Assembly (NCBI GenBank): GCA_002372815.1
Contig: DFIR01000013.1
Coordinates: 1-13,873, forward strand
Reading direction: 5' to 3'
Origin: Lachnospiraceae bacterium UBA3692
Lineage (GTDB): Bacteria; Bacillota; Clostridia; Lachnospirales; Lachnospiraceae
DNA length: 13,873 bases
Shown: piece after piece, positions 5,499 through 13,079 of the stretch
How positions within the stretch are numbered: position 1 is the first letter of the stretch
How the letters are laid out: every line of letters begins with the position of its first letter
Translations under genes and position numbers: made by a program
The notes under the pieces: generated by a model
Database searches by the model: none
What the model was told of the DNA's origin: nothing
Seen by the model: only the letters and a program-made list of their open reading frames with translations

Positions 5499-6608
5499 AT
5501 GTCTCAGGAATATATTGAGATCACAGAGAAGACAGTGGATGATGCCATCACACTTGCCTGCCAGAAGCTTTCTGTGACCAGCACGCGTCTGGATTACGAA
5601 GTGATCGATGAGGGAAAGGCAGGATTCTTCGGCATCGGCGCCCGTCCCGCCAGGATCCGCGCCCGCATCAAGGATGCGTCGGAGAAGGCACAGGCCGTTC
5701 TCGATGACGTGATGAAGAAGGTCGACAGCAAGGCGCAGAAGGCCGAGAAGAAGGCCGAAAAGGCTGTCGTCAAAGAGACCAGGAAGATCGAAAAGGAAGC
5801 CGTCAAGGCGGAGAAGAAAGCCGCTGCAGCGGAGGAGAAGGCCGTCGAAGTTCCTGCGCAGGATACTGTGCAGCCCAAGGAAGAGGCACCTGCCGCCGCT
5901 CCTGCGGAGACCGCGGAGCCTGTGAAGGAAGCCGCTGAAAAGGCACAGGAGCCCCGCGCCGAGAGACCGTCCAGAAATCGCAGGGACAGGGACCGCGGCC
6001 GTCAGAAGAAGGGCGGACGCGGCAGAAACGACCGCAGGGACAGAAGATTTGATGCCCCCGAGGAGCCCACACAGTTCCTGACCGGCGCGGACGTGCCCCA
6101 GCACCAGCAGAAGAAAGAGCCCGCGAAGGCCCATCTGACCGACGCGCAGATCGAGGCGACCCTGCAGAAGTCCGAGCAGTTCCTGAAGGACATCTTCGGC
6201 GCCATGGACATGGAAGTGGAGATCCGCCAGGAATATGACGCGGAGGAATCTCTCCTCTCCATCGAGATGGAAGGGGACGACATGGGCGTGCTCATCGGCA
6301 AGCGCGGCCAGACCCTTGATTCCCTTCAGTATCTCGTGTCCCTGATCGTCAACAAGGGCGTGGACGGCTATATCCGCGTGAAGGCCGACACCGAGGACTA
6401 TCGCGACCGCCGCAAGAGGACCCTCGAGCAGCTCGCGAAGCGCAAGGCGCAGAGTGTCAAGCGCAACCGCAGGCCGGAGGCTCTCGAGCCGATGAATCCT
6501 TACGAGAGAAGGATCATCCACTCCGCGCTGCAGGGCGACCGCCATGTCACGACCTACAGCGAGGGCGAAGGTGAGGAGCGCAGAGTCATTATCACGCTCA
6601 AAGACTGA
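5499..6608 (+). CDS. jag: RNA-binding protein Jag/KhpB (EloR)
   Basis: This protein binds RNA and, in relatives, works with KhpA and affects cell elongation. In 369 residues it has a Jag-N domain (about 3-53, with EGKAGFFGIGARPARIRAR), a long linker, a KH domain (about 235-290, GKRG at 267-270) and an R3H domain (about 300-367, R337-x3-H341). The linker is Lys/Ala/Glu-rich and probably helical at 58-118, Pro/Glu-rich at 118-150, and Arg-rich at 152-184. An ATG at 5469 is in frame but has no ribosome binding site; the ATG at 5499 has AAAGGAA just ahead and matches homologue starts. It follows yidC by 59 bases with no terminator, and a strong hairpin comes after it. Confidence 0.95.
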   Translation: MSQEYIEITEKTVDDAITLACQKLSVTSTRLDYEVIDEGKAGFFGIGARPARIRARIKDASEKAQAVLDDVMKKVDSKAQKAEKKAEKAVVKETRKIEKEAVKAEKKAAAAEEKAVEVPAQDTVQPKEEAPAAAPAETAEPVKEAAEKAQEPRAERPSRNRRDRDRGRQKKGGRGRNDRRDRRFDAPEEPTQFLTGADVPQHQQKKEPAKAHLTDAQIEATLQKSEQFLKDIFGAMDMEVEIRQEYDAEESLLSIEMEGDDMGVLIGKRGQTLDSLQYLVSLIVNKGVDGYIRVKADTEDYRDRRKRTLEQLAKRKAQSVKRNRRPEALEPMNPYERRIIHSALQGDRHVTTYSEGEGEERRVIITLKD

Positions 6609-6644
6609 GTCAAGATCCATTCGGACAGCATAGCAGCATGAGCA

Positions 6645-6687
6645 GGCTGTCGCGGAGGTGCTCCGGGCACTGCCGCGGCAGCCTTTT
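6645..6687 (+). terminator. Strong hairpin terminator after jag
   Basis: GGCTGTCGCGG (6645-6655) pairs with CCGCGGCAGCC (6673-6683) through 11 pairs with one G-U. The loop contains a further GTGC/GCAC stem (6658-6661 with 6667-6670). TTTT follows (6684-6687). It looks like a Rho-independent terminator with a short T-run, closing the rpmH-jag unit or attenuating readthrough into mnmE. Confidence 0.75.
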
Positions 6688-6718
6688 GTAAAACAGAGAA
6701 AAAGAAAAGGAACGCCTG

Positions 6719-8176
6719 ATGAATATAAGAGAACAGGCAGCGGGGACGGACCGTTCGGAGGATACGATCGCCGCCATCGCGACAGCCATGTCGGAGGCCG
6801 GGATCGGCATCATCCGGATCAGCGGCCCGGAGGCGGCCAGGATCGGCTCGGACCTCTACAGAAGTCCGAAAGCACTGCGGGAAGGACGCCGCGAAGAGAT
6901 CGGCGCCTGGACCCCCGGAACGATCCGGTTCGGATATATTCTTGATGAGAACGGCGAAGTCATCGACGAGGTCATGCTCTCCTGGATGAAAGCGCCGCAC
7001 AGCTACACGACGAGGGACACCGTGGAGATCAATACCCACGGGGGCCTGTTCGTCATGCAGAGGGTGCTGGAACTGGTCCTCTCCCGCGGCGCCAGACTTG
7101 CGGAGCCGGGGGAATTCACGAAGCAGGCCTTCCTCGGCGGCCGGATCGATCTGGCGAGGGCCGAGGCGGTCATGGACCTGATCTCCGCCCAGAGCGAATT
7201 CGCCAGAAAGACTTCCATGTCCCAGCTCCGCGGCGCGCTCTCCGAAAAAGTGCGGGACCTGCGGGCAGAGATCCTGTATGAGCTGGCCTATATCGAATCG
7301 GCGCTGGACGATCCCGAGAACTACTCGCTGGACGGCTATCCGGAGCGCCTGGACGCGATCCTTGAGCGGCAGACAGCGGCTCTCGGCGATCTCCTCCGCG
7401 GCGCGCGCGACGGCAGGATCCTGCAGGAAGGCATCCGCACAGTGATCCTCGGCCGGCCGAACGCCGGCAAGTCCTCTCTCCTGAACCGCCTTGCGGGGGA
7501 GGAGCGAGCGATCGTCACAGAGATTCCCGGCACGACAAGGGACATCCTGCGCGAGCGCATCCGGCTCGGGGACCTGGTCCTGCTGCTCACCGACACGGCG
7601 GGGATCCGGTCCACCGGGGACGTCATCGAGGAGATCGGCGTGCAGAGAGCCAGGAAAGCGGCGGAGGAGGCGGATCTCCTGCTGTGGATCCTGGATGCCG
7701 CCCAGCCCCTCACGGAGGAGGATCACGAGATCGCCGGCATGATCCGGGACAAAATGCAGGAAGGCATCCGCTGCATCGCACTGATGAACAAGCAGGACCT
7801 GGAAGTCCGTCTCACAAAGGAGCAGATCCTCGCGATGCCGGAGCTCTCCGAATGCGCACCGGTCGTACTCTCCTGCTCCGCCAGGACCGGCGAGGGGATC
7901 GACGCGCTGCAGGAGGCGATCCGGGACCAGCTCCACGCGGACAGGATCTTCATGAACAGCGAAGTGCTGCTCACGGGGATCCGGCACAGAGAGGCCGCCC
8001 AGGAGGCCCTGACGGCGCTGCAGCTCGTGCGCGGCAGCATCGCGGCCGGGGTGAGCGAGGACTTCTATACGATCGATCTGATGAACGCCTACAAGGCGCT
8101 CGGAAGGATCCTCGGGGAGGATGTAGAGGACGATCTCGTGGAAGAGATCTTTTCAAAGTTCTGCATGGGCAAGTGA
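6719..8176 (+). CDS. mnmE: tRNA-5-carboxymethylaminomethyluridine synthesis GTPase MnmE
   Basis: MnmE (TrmE) with MnmG modifies uridine 34 in tRNAs that read codons ending in A or G, using a methylene-folate donor. The 485 residues show the N-terminal folate-binding domain (about 14-135, DTIAAIATAMSEAGIGIIRISG), a helical domain, and the inserted G domain: GRPNAGKS (245-252), GTTRD (271-275), DTAGIR (292-297), NKQD (357-360) and SARTGEG (388-394). The C-terminal FCMGK holds the conserved cysteine. The start is ATG at 6719, with AAAAGGAA just ahead. The N-terminus before DTIAAI is some ten residues longer than in many homologues. The gene follows the jag hairpin with only about 31 bases for a promoter, and none is seen. 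mnmG starts 29 bases after the stop. Confidence 0.98.
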   Translation: MNIREQAAGTDRSEDTIAAIATAMSEAGIGIIRISGPEAARIGSDLYRSPKALREGRREEIGAWTPGTIRFGYILDENGEVIDEVMLSWMKAPHSYTTRDTVEINTHGGLFVMQRVLELVLSRGARLAEPGEFTKQAFLGGRIDLARAEAVMDLISAQSEFARKTSMSQLRGALSEKVRDLRAEILYELAYIESALDDPENYSLDGYPERLDAILERQTAALGDLLRGARDGRILQEGIRTVILGRPNAGKSSLLNRLAGEERAIVTEIPGTTRDILRERIRLGDLVLLLTDTAGIRSTGDVIEEIGVQRARKAAEEADLLLWILDAAQPLTEEDHEIAGMIRDKMQEGIRCIALMNKQDLEVRLTKEQILAMPELSECAPVVLSCSARTGEGIDALQEAIRDQLHADRIFMNSEVLLTGIRHREAAQEALTALQLVRGSIAAGVSEDFYTIDLMNAYKALGRILGEDVEDDLVEEIFSKFCMGK

Positions 8177-8205
8177 CCTGCAGACCGATGGAGTTAGAAA
8201 CGACT

Positions 8206-10146
8206 ATGCAGAGTGACAGATCTTACCATATTCAGACGGACGTCTGCGTCATCGGCGGCGGCCACGCCGGCTGTGAGGCAGCCCTGGCGTGCAGCCGGCT
8301 CGGCTTCGACACGGTCCTCTTCACCATGAATGTGGACAGCATCGCCATGATGCCCTGCAACCCGCACATCGGCGGATCCTCCAAGGGACATCTCGTCCGG
8401 GAGATCGACGCGCTCGGCGGCGAGATGGGCAGGAACATCGACAAGACCTTCCTGCAGTCCCGCATGCTGAACCGCTCCAAGGGGCCCGCTGTCCACTCTC
8501 TCCGCGCGCAGGCGGACAAGGCGGAATACTCCCGCTCGATGCGTCAGGTGCTCCAGCAGCAGCCCCACCTGACCATCCGGCAGGCGGAAGTCACGGACAT
8601 CCTTCTCAGGGAACCGGAGAACGGGGACGGGAAGAAGCAGGTCTGCGGCGTGCGCATCCACACCGGCACCGTCTATGACTGCCGCAGCGTGATCGTCTGT
8701 ACGGGCACCTACCTGAAAGCCCGCTGCCTGGTCGGCGAGAGCATCACCGAGACCGGCCCCGGCGGCATGCAGAGGTCCACGTTCCTGAGCGACTGGTTCG
8801 CCGCAAACGGGATGCCCCTCCGCCGCTTCAAGACCGGCACACCGGCCAGGATGGACGGAAGGTCTCTGGATTATTCCAAAATGGAGATCCAGGAAGGGGA
8901 CAGAAAAGTCGTGCCCTTCTCCTACTCCACGGATCCGAAGACGCTCGAGATCGACCAGATGCCCTGCTGGCTCACCTACACCAACCAGGAGACGCACGAC
9001 ATCATCCGGGCCAATATCGACCGCTCTCCCATCTATGCCGGGATCATCGAGGGGACGGGCCCCCGCTACTGCCCTTCCATAGAGGACAAGGTGGTCAAAT
9101 TCGCGGAGAAGACGCGCCACCACGTGTTCATCGAACCGGAGGGCCGGTACACCAACGAGGTCTATGTGGACGGCATGTCCTCCTCCATGCCTGACGACGT
9201 GCAGCAGCGCATGTACCGCACGGTGCCGGGCCTGGAGAACTGCGTGATCGTCAGGAACGCCTACGCGATCGAATACGACTGCATCAATGCGAATCTCCTG
9301 AAGCTCTCCCTGGAGACGAAGGCCGTGGACGGACTCTTCTGCGCCGGCCAGTTCAACGGCAGCAGCGGCTATGAGGAAGCCGCCGCGCAGGGTCTCATCG
9401 CCGGGATCAATGCGGTGAAGAAGATGCAGGGGAAGGAACCCCTGGTCCTGAAGCGCTCGGAGGCTTACATCGGCGTCCTCATCGATGACCTGGTGACCAA
9501 GGACAACCGGGAGCCCTACCGCATGATGACCTCCCGCGCGGAATACCGTCTCCTCCTCCGACAGGATAATGCGGATTTACGATTGAGAAAATACGGCTAT
9601 GATTGCGGCCTGATCACAGAGGAGCAGTATCAGCACGTTCTCTATAAGCAGGAAGAGATCGAAAAGGAGACGGCCCGCCTGAAGAAGATCCGGATCGGCG
9701 CCGCGGCCGGGAACCAGAAGATCCTGGAGTCCCTGGGAACAGCCCCCCTGAAGACCGCCTGCTCTCTCGCGGAGCTCCTGTGCCGCCCAGAACTCCATTA
9801 CGAGGATCTCGCACCTCTCGATCCCACCCGCCCCGATCCCGCCCTTCCGGAGGAGATCACGGAGCAGGTGGAGATTCAGATCAAATATGAGGGGTATATC
9901 GAGCGCCAGAACCGCCAGGTCGAGCAGTTTGAGAAGCTGGAGCGCAGATATCTCCCCGAGACACTGGATTATCTGCACATGGCCGGTCTGCGGCTGGAGG
10001 CGCAGCAGAAGCTGCACCAGTTCCGCCCCTCTTCTATCGGCCAGGCGTCCAGAATTTCCGGTGTCACACCGGCGGATGTCGCTGTCCTACTGATCTATCT
10101 CGAGAAGACCCGCGGCGAGAACCGCGAAGCAACAGACAGACACTGA
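8206..10146 (+). CDS. mnmG: tRNA uridine-5-carboxymethylaminomethyl(34) synthesis enzyme MnmG
   Basis: MnmG (GidA) is the FAD- and NADH-binding partner of MnmE. With this start it has 646 residues; the family has about 630. Seen: the FAD motif GGGHAG (17-22; often GAGHAG), CNPHIGGSSKGHLVREIDALGG, KTGTPAR, RYCPSIEDKVVKF, YEEAAAQGLIAGINA and SRAEYRLLLRQDNADLR. The C-terminal helical part includes YEGYIERQ and ISGVTPADVAVLLIYL, which contacts MnmE. I chose ATG at 8206 because GGAG (8190-8193) lies 12 bases ahead and the length before the FAD motif fits homologues. An in-frame ATG at 8188 (six residues more) is possible but has no clear ribosome binding site. The reading frame stays open far upstream, within mnmE, but that is not coding. 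A parS site follows 6 bases after the stop. Confidence 0.97.
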   Translation: MQSDRSYHIQTDVCVIGGGHAGCEAALACSRLGFDTVLFTMNVDSIAMMPCNPHIGGSSKGHLVREIDALGGEMGRNIDKTFLQSRMLNRSKGPAVHSLRAQADKAEYSRSMRQVLQQQPHLTIRQAEVTDILLREPENGDGKKQVCGVRIHTGTVYDCRSVIVCTGTYLKARCLVGESITETGPGGMQRSTFLSDWFAANGMPLRRFKTGTPARMDGRSLDYSKMEIQEGDRKVVPFSYSTDPKTLEIDQMPCWLTYTNQETHDIIRANIDRSPIYAGIIEGTGPRYCPSIEDKVVKFAEKTRHHVFIEPEGRYTNEVYVDGMSSSMPDDVQQRMYRTVPGLENCVIVRNAYAIEYDCINANLLKLSLETKAVDGLFCAGQFNGSSGYEEAAAQGLIAGINAVKKMQGKEPLVLKRSEAYIGVLIDDLVTKDNREPYRMMTSRAEYRLLLRQDNADLRLRKYGYDCGLITEEQYQHVLYKQEEIEKETARLKKIRIGAAAGNQKILESLGTAPLKTACSLAELLCRPELHYEDLAPLDPTRPDPALPEEITEQVEIQIKYEGYIERQNRQVEQFEKLERRYLPETLDYLHMAGLRLEAQQKLHQFRPSSIGQASRISGVTPADVAVLLIYLEKTRGENREATDRH

Positions 10147-10152
10147 TTCACA

Positions 10153-10168
10153 TGTTTCACGTGAAACA
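10153..10168. promoter_or_regulatory. parS site 1 (ParB binding)
   Basis: TGTTTCACGTGAAACA is an exact 16-base match to the parS consensus of Bacillus subtilis, and the palindrome extends to 20 bases (10151-10170). It lies between mnmG and rsmG, 1.8 kb before parB. ParB should load here, clamp the DNA and spread, helping to segregate the origin. Confidence 0.97.
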
Positions 10169-10188
10169 TGACGGGAGAATCGATCTAC

Positions 10189-10917
10189 ATGACACCTATA
10201 CAGGATAAATTCGCGGCACAGCTGCAGCAGCTTCCTCTCACGCTGACGCCGGCTCAGTACGATCAATTGCAGCTGTATTACCAGAATCTGGTCACCTGGA
10301 ATGAGGTGATGAATCTGACAGCGATCACGGAGGAACAGGATGTCTATGAGAAGCACTTCCTGGACTGCCTCTCCATCGTGAAGGCGGGGCTTCCGGATCC
10401 GGAGAGACCGGAGAAGTGGGCGGACATCGGCACCGGCGCCGGATTCCCGGGGCTGCCGATCGCGATCGCCTTCCCTTCCCAGCAGGTCACGCTGATCGAT
10501 TCCCTGCAGAAGCGGGTCACCTTCCTGCAGGACACGATCGGAAAGCTCCATCTCACGAATGTGCAGGTGTTTCACGGACGCGCCGAGGATCTCGCCAAGC
10601 AGCCGCAGCACAGAGAGCAGTATGATCACGTCTGTTCCCGGGCGGTGGCCAACATGGCGACGCTGGCGGAATACACCCTCCCGTTCGTGCGCGTCGGCGG
10701 TTCCCTGATCGCTTATAAGTCGGAGCAGCTGTCTGAAGAGCTCCCGAAGGCCCGCAATGCGATCAGCAGGCTGGGCGGCAGCGATCCCGAGGTGATCTCC
10801 TTCCTGCTTCCGGAGACCTCCTACGCCAGAAATCTCGTGGTCGTCCGGAAGACGGAGAAGACACCGAAGAAATATCCCCGCAAGGCGGGAACACCGTCTA
10901 AAGAGCCGCTCACCTGA
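10189..10917 (+). CDS. rsmG: 16S rRNA (guanine(527)-N7)-methyltransferase RsmG
   Basis: RsmG (GidB) methylates G527 of 16S rRNA with S-adenosylmethionine; loss gives low-level streptomycin resistance in several bacteria. The 242 residues match the family. The SAM motif is DIGTGAGFPG (79-88); NLTAITE, HFLDCLS, CSRAVANM and the C-terminal KKYPRKAGTPSKEPL are also typical. An ATG at 10168 is in frame but overlaps parS and has no ribosome binding site. ATG at 10189 has GGGAG (10173-10177) 11 bases ahead and is preferred. It is the last gene of the mnmE-mnmG-rsmG run; a hairpin terminator follows. Confidence 0.96.
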   Translation: MTPIQDKFAAQLQQLPLTLTPAQYDQLQLYYQNLVTWNEVMNLTAITEEQDVYEKHFLDCLSIVKAGLPDPERPEKWADIGTGAGFPGLPIAIAFPSQQVTLIDSLQKRVTFLQDTIGKLHLTNVQVFHGRAEDLAKQPQHREQYDHVCSRAVANMATLAEYTLPFVRVGGSLIAYKSEQLSEELPKARNAISRLGGSDPEVISFLLPETSYARNLVVVRKTEKTPKKYPRKAGTPSKEPLT

Positions 10918-10955
10918 CTGATTGCTCATAACGCATGACGTTTCACGCCAGGGCA

Positions 10956-10971
10956 TGTTTCACGTGAAACA
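10956..10971. promoter_or_regulatory. parS site 2 (ParB binding)
   Basis: A second exact TGTTTCACGTGAAACA, 803 bases from site 1, between the rsmG stop and the terminator ahead of parA. It lies about 95 bases upstream of the putative parA -10, so ParB bound here could also affect parA-parB expression. Confidence 0.97.
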
Positions 10972-10985
10972 TAGGACAGAAAGCA

Positions 10986-11032
10986 GAACCGGTTCCACGC
11001 AGATCCAATGACTGCGCGGGGCCGGTTTTTCC
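10986..11032 (+). terminator. Terminator after rsmG
   Basis: AACCGG (10987-10992) pairs with CCGGTT (11022-11027); inner pairs CC/GG and CGCAG/CTGCG lengthen the stem. The T-run 11026-11030 follows. It closes the mnmE-mnmG-rsmG transcript ahead of the parA promoter. Confidence 0.8.
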
Positions 11033-11061
11033 ATGCGAATGTTTCTATTTGTGGCTTTCTG

Positions 11062-11070
11062 TGGTATGAT
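11062..11070 (+). promoter_or_regulatory. parA-parB promoter (extended -10)
   Basis: TGGTATGAT (11062-11070) is an extended -10: TG, one base, then TATGAT (five of six). The -35 region at 11042-11047 is weak, as is common for such promoters. It lies between the rsmG terminator and parA, giving a leader of about 55 bases. Confidence 0.6.
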
Positions 11071-11131
11071 GGACGGGATGCAGATGGAAATGATTCTGCA
11101 CAGGACACATAAGGACGGCATAAGGAGAAAT

Positions 11132-11932
11132 ATGGGTAAGATCATAGCGGTCGCAAATCAGAAAGGCGGTGTCGGAAAGACCACGACGACGATCAGCCTG
11201 TCCGCCGCGCTGGCGGAACTGGGCAGGAAAGTCCTGGTGATCGACGTCGATCCGCAGGGCAATACGACCAGCGGATTCGGCACGGACAAGAATCATCTGG
11301 AGAACACGATCTACGAGTTGCTCCTGGACGAATGCACGGCCGTGGAGGCCATTCAGAGGGAAGTCTTCCCCAATATCGACCTTCTCGGCGCGAATATCAA
11401 TCTCTCCGCGGCGGAGATCGAGCTGATCGGCATTCCCAGAAAGGAATACATCCTGCGGGACGCATTGGACTATGTGCGGGACGATTATGAATATATTTTC
11501 CTGGACTGTCCCCCTTCCCTGAACCTTCTCACCGTGAACGCCATGACGGCGGCGGATTCCGTGATCGTGCCGATCCAGTGCGAGTACTACGCGCTGGAAG
11601 GTCTGAGCCAGCTGATCCACACGATCAATCTCGTGCGGGAGCGCCTGAATCCGCGTCTGGATATCGAGGGGATCGTCTTCACCATGTATGACGCCAGGAC
11701 GAATCTCTCCGCCCAGGTCGTGGAGAATGTCCGGCAGCACGTGCATCATCATATCTATGAGACATTGATCCCGCGCAGCGTGCGGCTGGCGGAGGCGCCG
11801 GGCTACGGGGAGCCGATCTCCGTCTATGACAGGCAGTCCGCCGGCGCGAAGGCCTACCAGGCACTGGCGCAGGAAGTGGACGGAAGATGCTATGGAACCT
11901 TGGTCAGTGACACGGAGGTGAAGGATGGCTAA
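11132..11932 (+). CDS. parA: Chromosome partitioning ATPase ParA (Soj)
   Basis: ParA is a DNA-binding ATPase that, driven by ParB, helps move origins apart; in Bacillus, Soj also controls DnaA. The 266 residues show the deviant Walker A KGGVGKTT (11-18), DVDPQGN (38-44), and Walker B followed by DCPPS (125-129). The frame is open from 11033, but homologues begin at MGKIIAVANQKGG. The ATG at 11132 has AAGGAG (11122-11127) 4 bases ahead. The stop overlaps the start of parB by 8 bases, so the two are translationally coupled. No noc-like gene lies between rsmG and parA. Confidence 0.97.
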   Translation: MGKIIAVANQKGGVGKTTTTISLSAALAELGRKVLVIDVDPQGNTTSGFGTDKNHLENTIYELLLDECTAVEAIQREVFPNIDLLGANINLSAAEIELIGIPRKEYILRDALDYVRDDYEYIFLDCPPSLNLLTVNAMTAADSVIVPIQCEYYALEGLSQLIHTINLVRERLNPRLDIEGIVFTMYDARTNLSAQVVENVRQHVHHHIYETLIPRSVRLAEAPGYGEPISVYDRQSAGAKAYQALAQEVDGRCYGTLVSDTEVKDG

Positions 11933-13046
11933 GAGACACGGAGGTCTCGGGAGAGGCCTGGATGCCCTCATTCCGCAGGTCATTCCCATGTATCCCGCGG
12001 AGCAGGGGCAGGGATCTGCCGGCGGGCCGCGGGAGGGCACCGGTACGGAAGTGTTTTTTTCTGACGAAGAAGAAGAAAAGCCTTCCATTGCGGAGGAGAG
12101 TCCTGTAAAATACATTCCTGCAGAGCCTCCTGTGCAGAAGATCGAACCGGAACCGGTGCAGGAGCAGGAGCCCCCTCAGGAAGAACCGGCAGCCGCACCT
12201 GCAGCTGCAGAGAGCAAAGAAGAGGCGCCGAAGCCTGCACAGGAAGCGGAGAATGCAGCCGCCGTCACCGTGCGGATCTCGCAGGTGGAGCCGAACCGCA
12301 GCCAGCCGAGGCAGGTCTTCGACGAGGAGGCGCTGGAGGAGCTGGCGGCATCGATCCGGCAGTACGGCATCCTGCAGCCCATCCTGGTGCAGGACCGGGG
12401 CGATCATTACGAGATCATCGCCGGCGAGAGACGCTGGCGCGCGGCGATCAAGGCCGGCCTGCGGGAAGTGCCGGTCGTGATCCGGTCCTACTCCGAGCAG
12501 GAGATCATGGAGCTGTCCCTGATCGAGAATATTCAGAGACAGGACCTGAATCCCATCGAAGAGGCGGAGGCCTACAGCCGGCTGATCGAAGAGTTCGGGC
12601 TGAAGCAGGAGGAGATCGCGGAGCGGGTCTCAAAGAGCCGGACCGCCGTCACGAATTCGCTGCGGCTCCTGAAGCTGGATCCGCGCGTGCGGCAGATGCT
12701 GACCGACAAGACGCTGTCCATGGGACAGGCCCGTGCCCTGCTGGCCCTGACGATCCCGGAGGAGCAGTACCTGACGGCGAAGGAAGTCGCGGAGAAGGGC
12801 CTCAGCGTCCGGGATGTGGAGAAGCTCATCCGTTCGAAGACGTCGGGCAGCCGGCAGAAGAAGAAGCCGGTGAAGGCACAGCCGGATCCCCAGCTCGCGG
12901 CGATCTACCGGGATCTGGAGGAGCGGATCCGCGAGAAGCTGCAGACGCAGGTGCGGATCCTGGACCAAGGCGGCGGATGGGGCCATCTGGAGATCGACTT
13001 CTACGGGAGCCAGGACCTGGAACGGCTGATTGATAAATTTGTTTAA
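11925..13046 (+). CDS. parB: Chromosome partitioning protein ParB (Spo0J)
   Basis: ParB is a CTP-dependent clamp that loads at parS and activates ParA. In 373 residues it has the ParA-activating N-terminus (MAKRHGGLGRGLDALIP), a long low-complexity linker (about 21-114, rich in Glu, Pro and Ala), the CTPase part with GERRWRA (167-173) and ENIQR (201-205), a helix-turn-helix near 226-250 (QEEIAERVSKSRTAVTNSL), and the dimer domain (about 320-373). Spo0J has about 280 residues, so the linker accounts for most of the extra length. The start is ATG at 11925 with GGAGG ahead, inside the end of parA. The two exact parS sites upstream are its expected targets. Confidence 0.97.
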   Translation: MAKRHGGLGRGLDALIPQVIPMYPAEQGQGSAGGPREGTGTEVFFSDEEEEKPSIAEESPVKYIPAEPPVQKIEPEPVQEQEPPQEEPAAAPAAAESKEEAPKPAQEAENAAAVTVRISQVEPNRSQPRQVFDEEALEELAASIRQYGILQPILVQDRGDHYEIIAGERRWRAAIKAGLREVPVVIRSYSEQEIMELSLIENIQRQDLNPIEEAEAYSRLIEEFGLKQEEIAERVSKSRTAVTNSLRLLKLDPRVRQMLTDKTLSMGQARALLALTIPEEQYLTAKEVAEKGLSVRDVEKLIRSKTSGSRQKKKPVKAQPDPQLAAIYRDLEERIREKLQTQVRILDQGGGWGHLEIDFYGSQDLERLIDKFV

Positions 13047-13052
13047 ACAAAT
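13037..13052. repeat. 16-base perfect palindrome over the parB stop codon
   Basis: ATTTGTTTAAACAAAT spans the parB TAA stop (13044-13046). It has no loop and no T-run, so it is a poor terminator; it may be a protein-binding site or chance in an AT-rich spot. Confidence 0.5.
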
Positions 13053-13079
13053 AATGAGTATACAGGAAAGGAACACATT

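Noticed and set aside
5463..6620. Minus-strand frame of 385 codons opposite jag
   Set aside because: The leucine-rich product mirrors the Lys/Glu/Ala codons of the Jag linker; there is no ribosome binding site or homology.
6554..7987. Minus-strand frame of 477 codons opposite mnmE
   Set aside because: mnmE has all GTPase motifs; the opposite frame has none that I recognise.
7684..8205. N-terminal extension of mnmG into mnmE
   Set aside because: The frame is open by chance across the end of mnmE. The extension is Arg/Gly-rich, and MnmG proteins start shortly before the FAD motif.
11033..11131. Upstream start for parA with 33 more residues
   Set aside because: The region holds the parA promoter, and homologues start at MGKIIAV, where a good ribosome binding site is present.
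12054..12060. Run of seven T in parB as a frameshift or sequencing error
   Set aside because: The frame is continuous before and after it, and both the N-terminal motif and the CTPase domain are intact in one frame.
13030..13064. Promoter ahead of serS (TTGATA and TATACA)
   Set aside because: The spacer would be 23 bases, too long for a sigma-A-type promoter.
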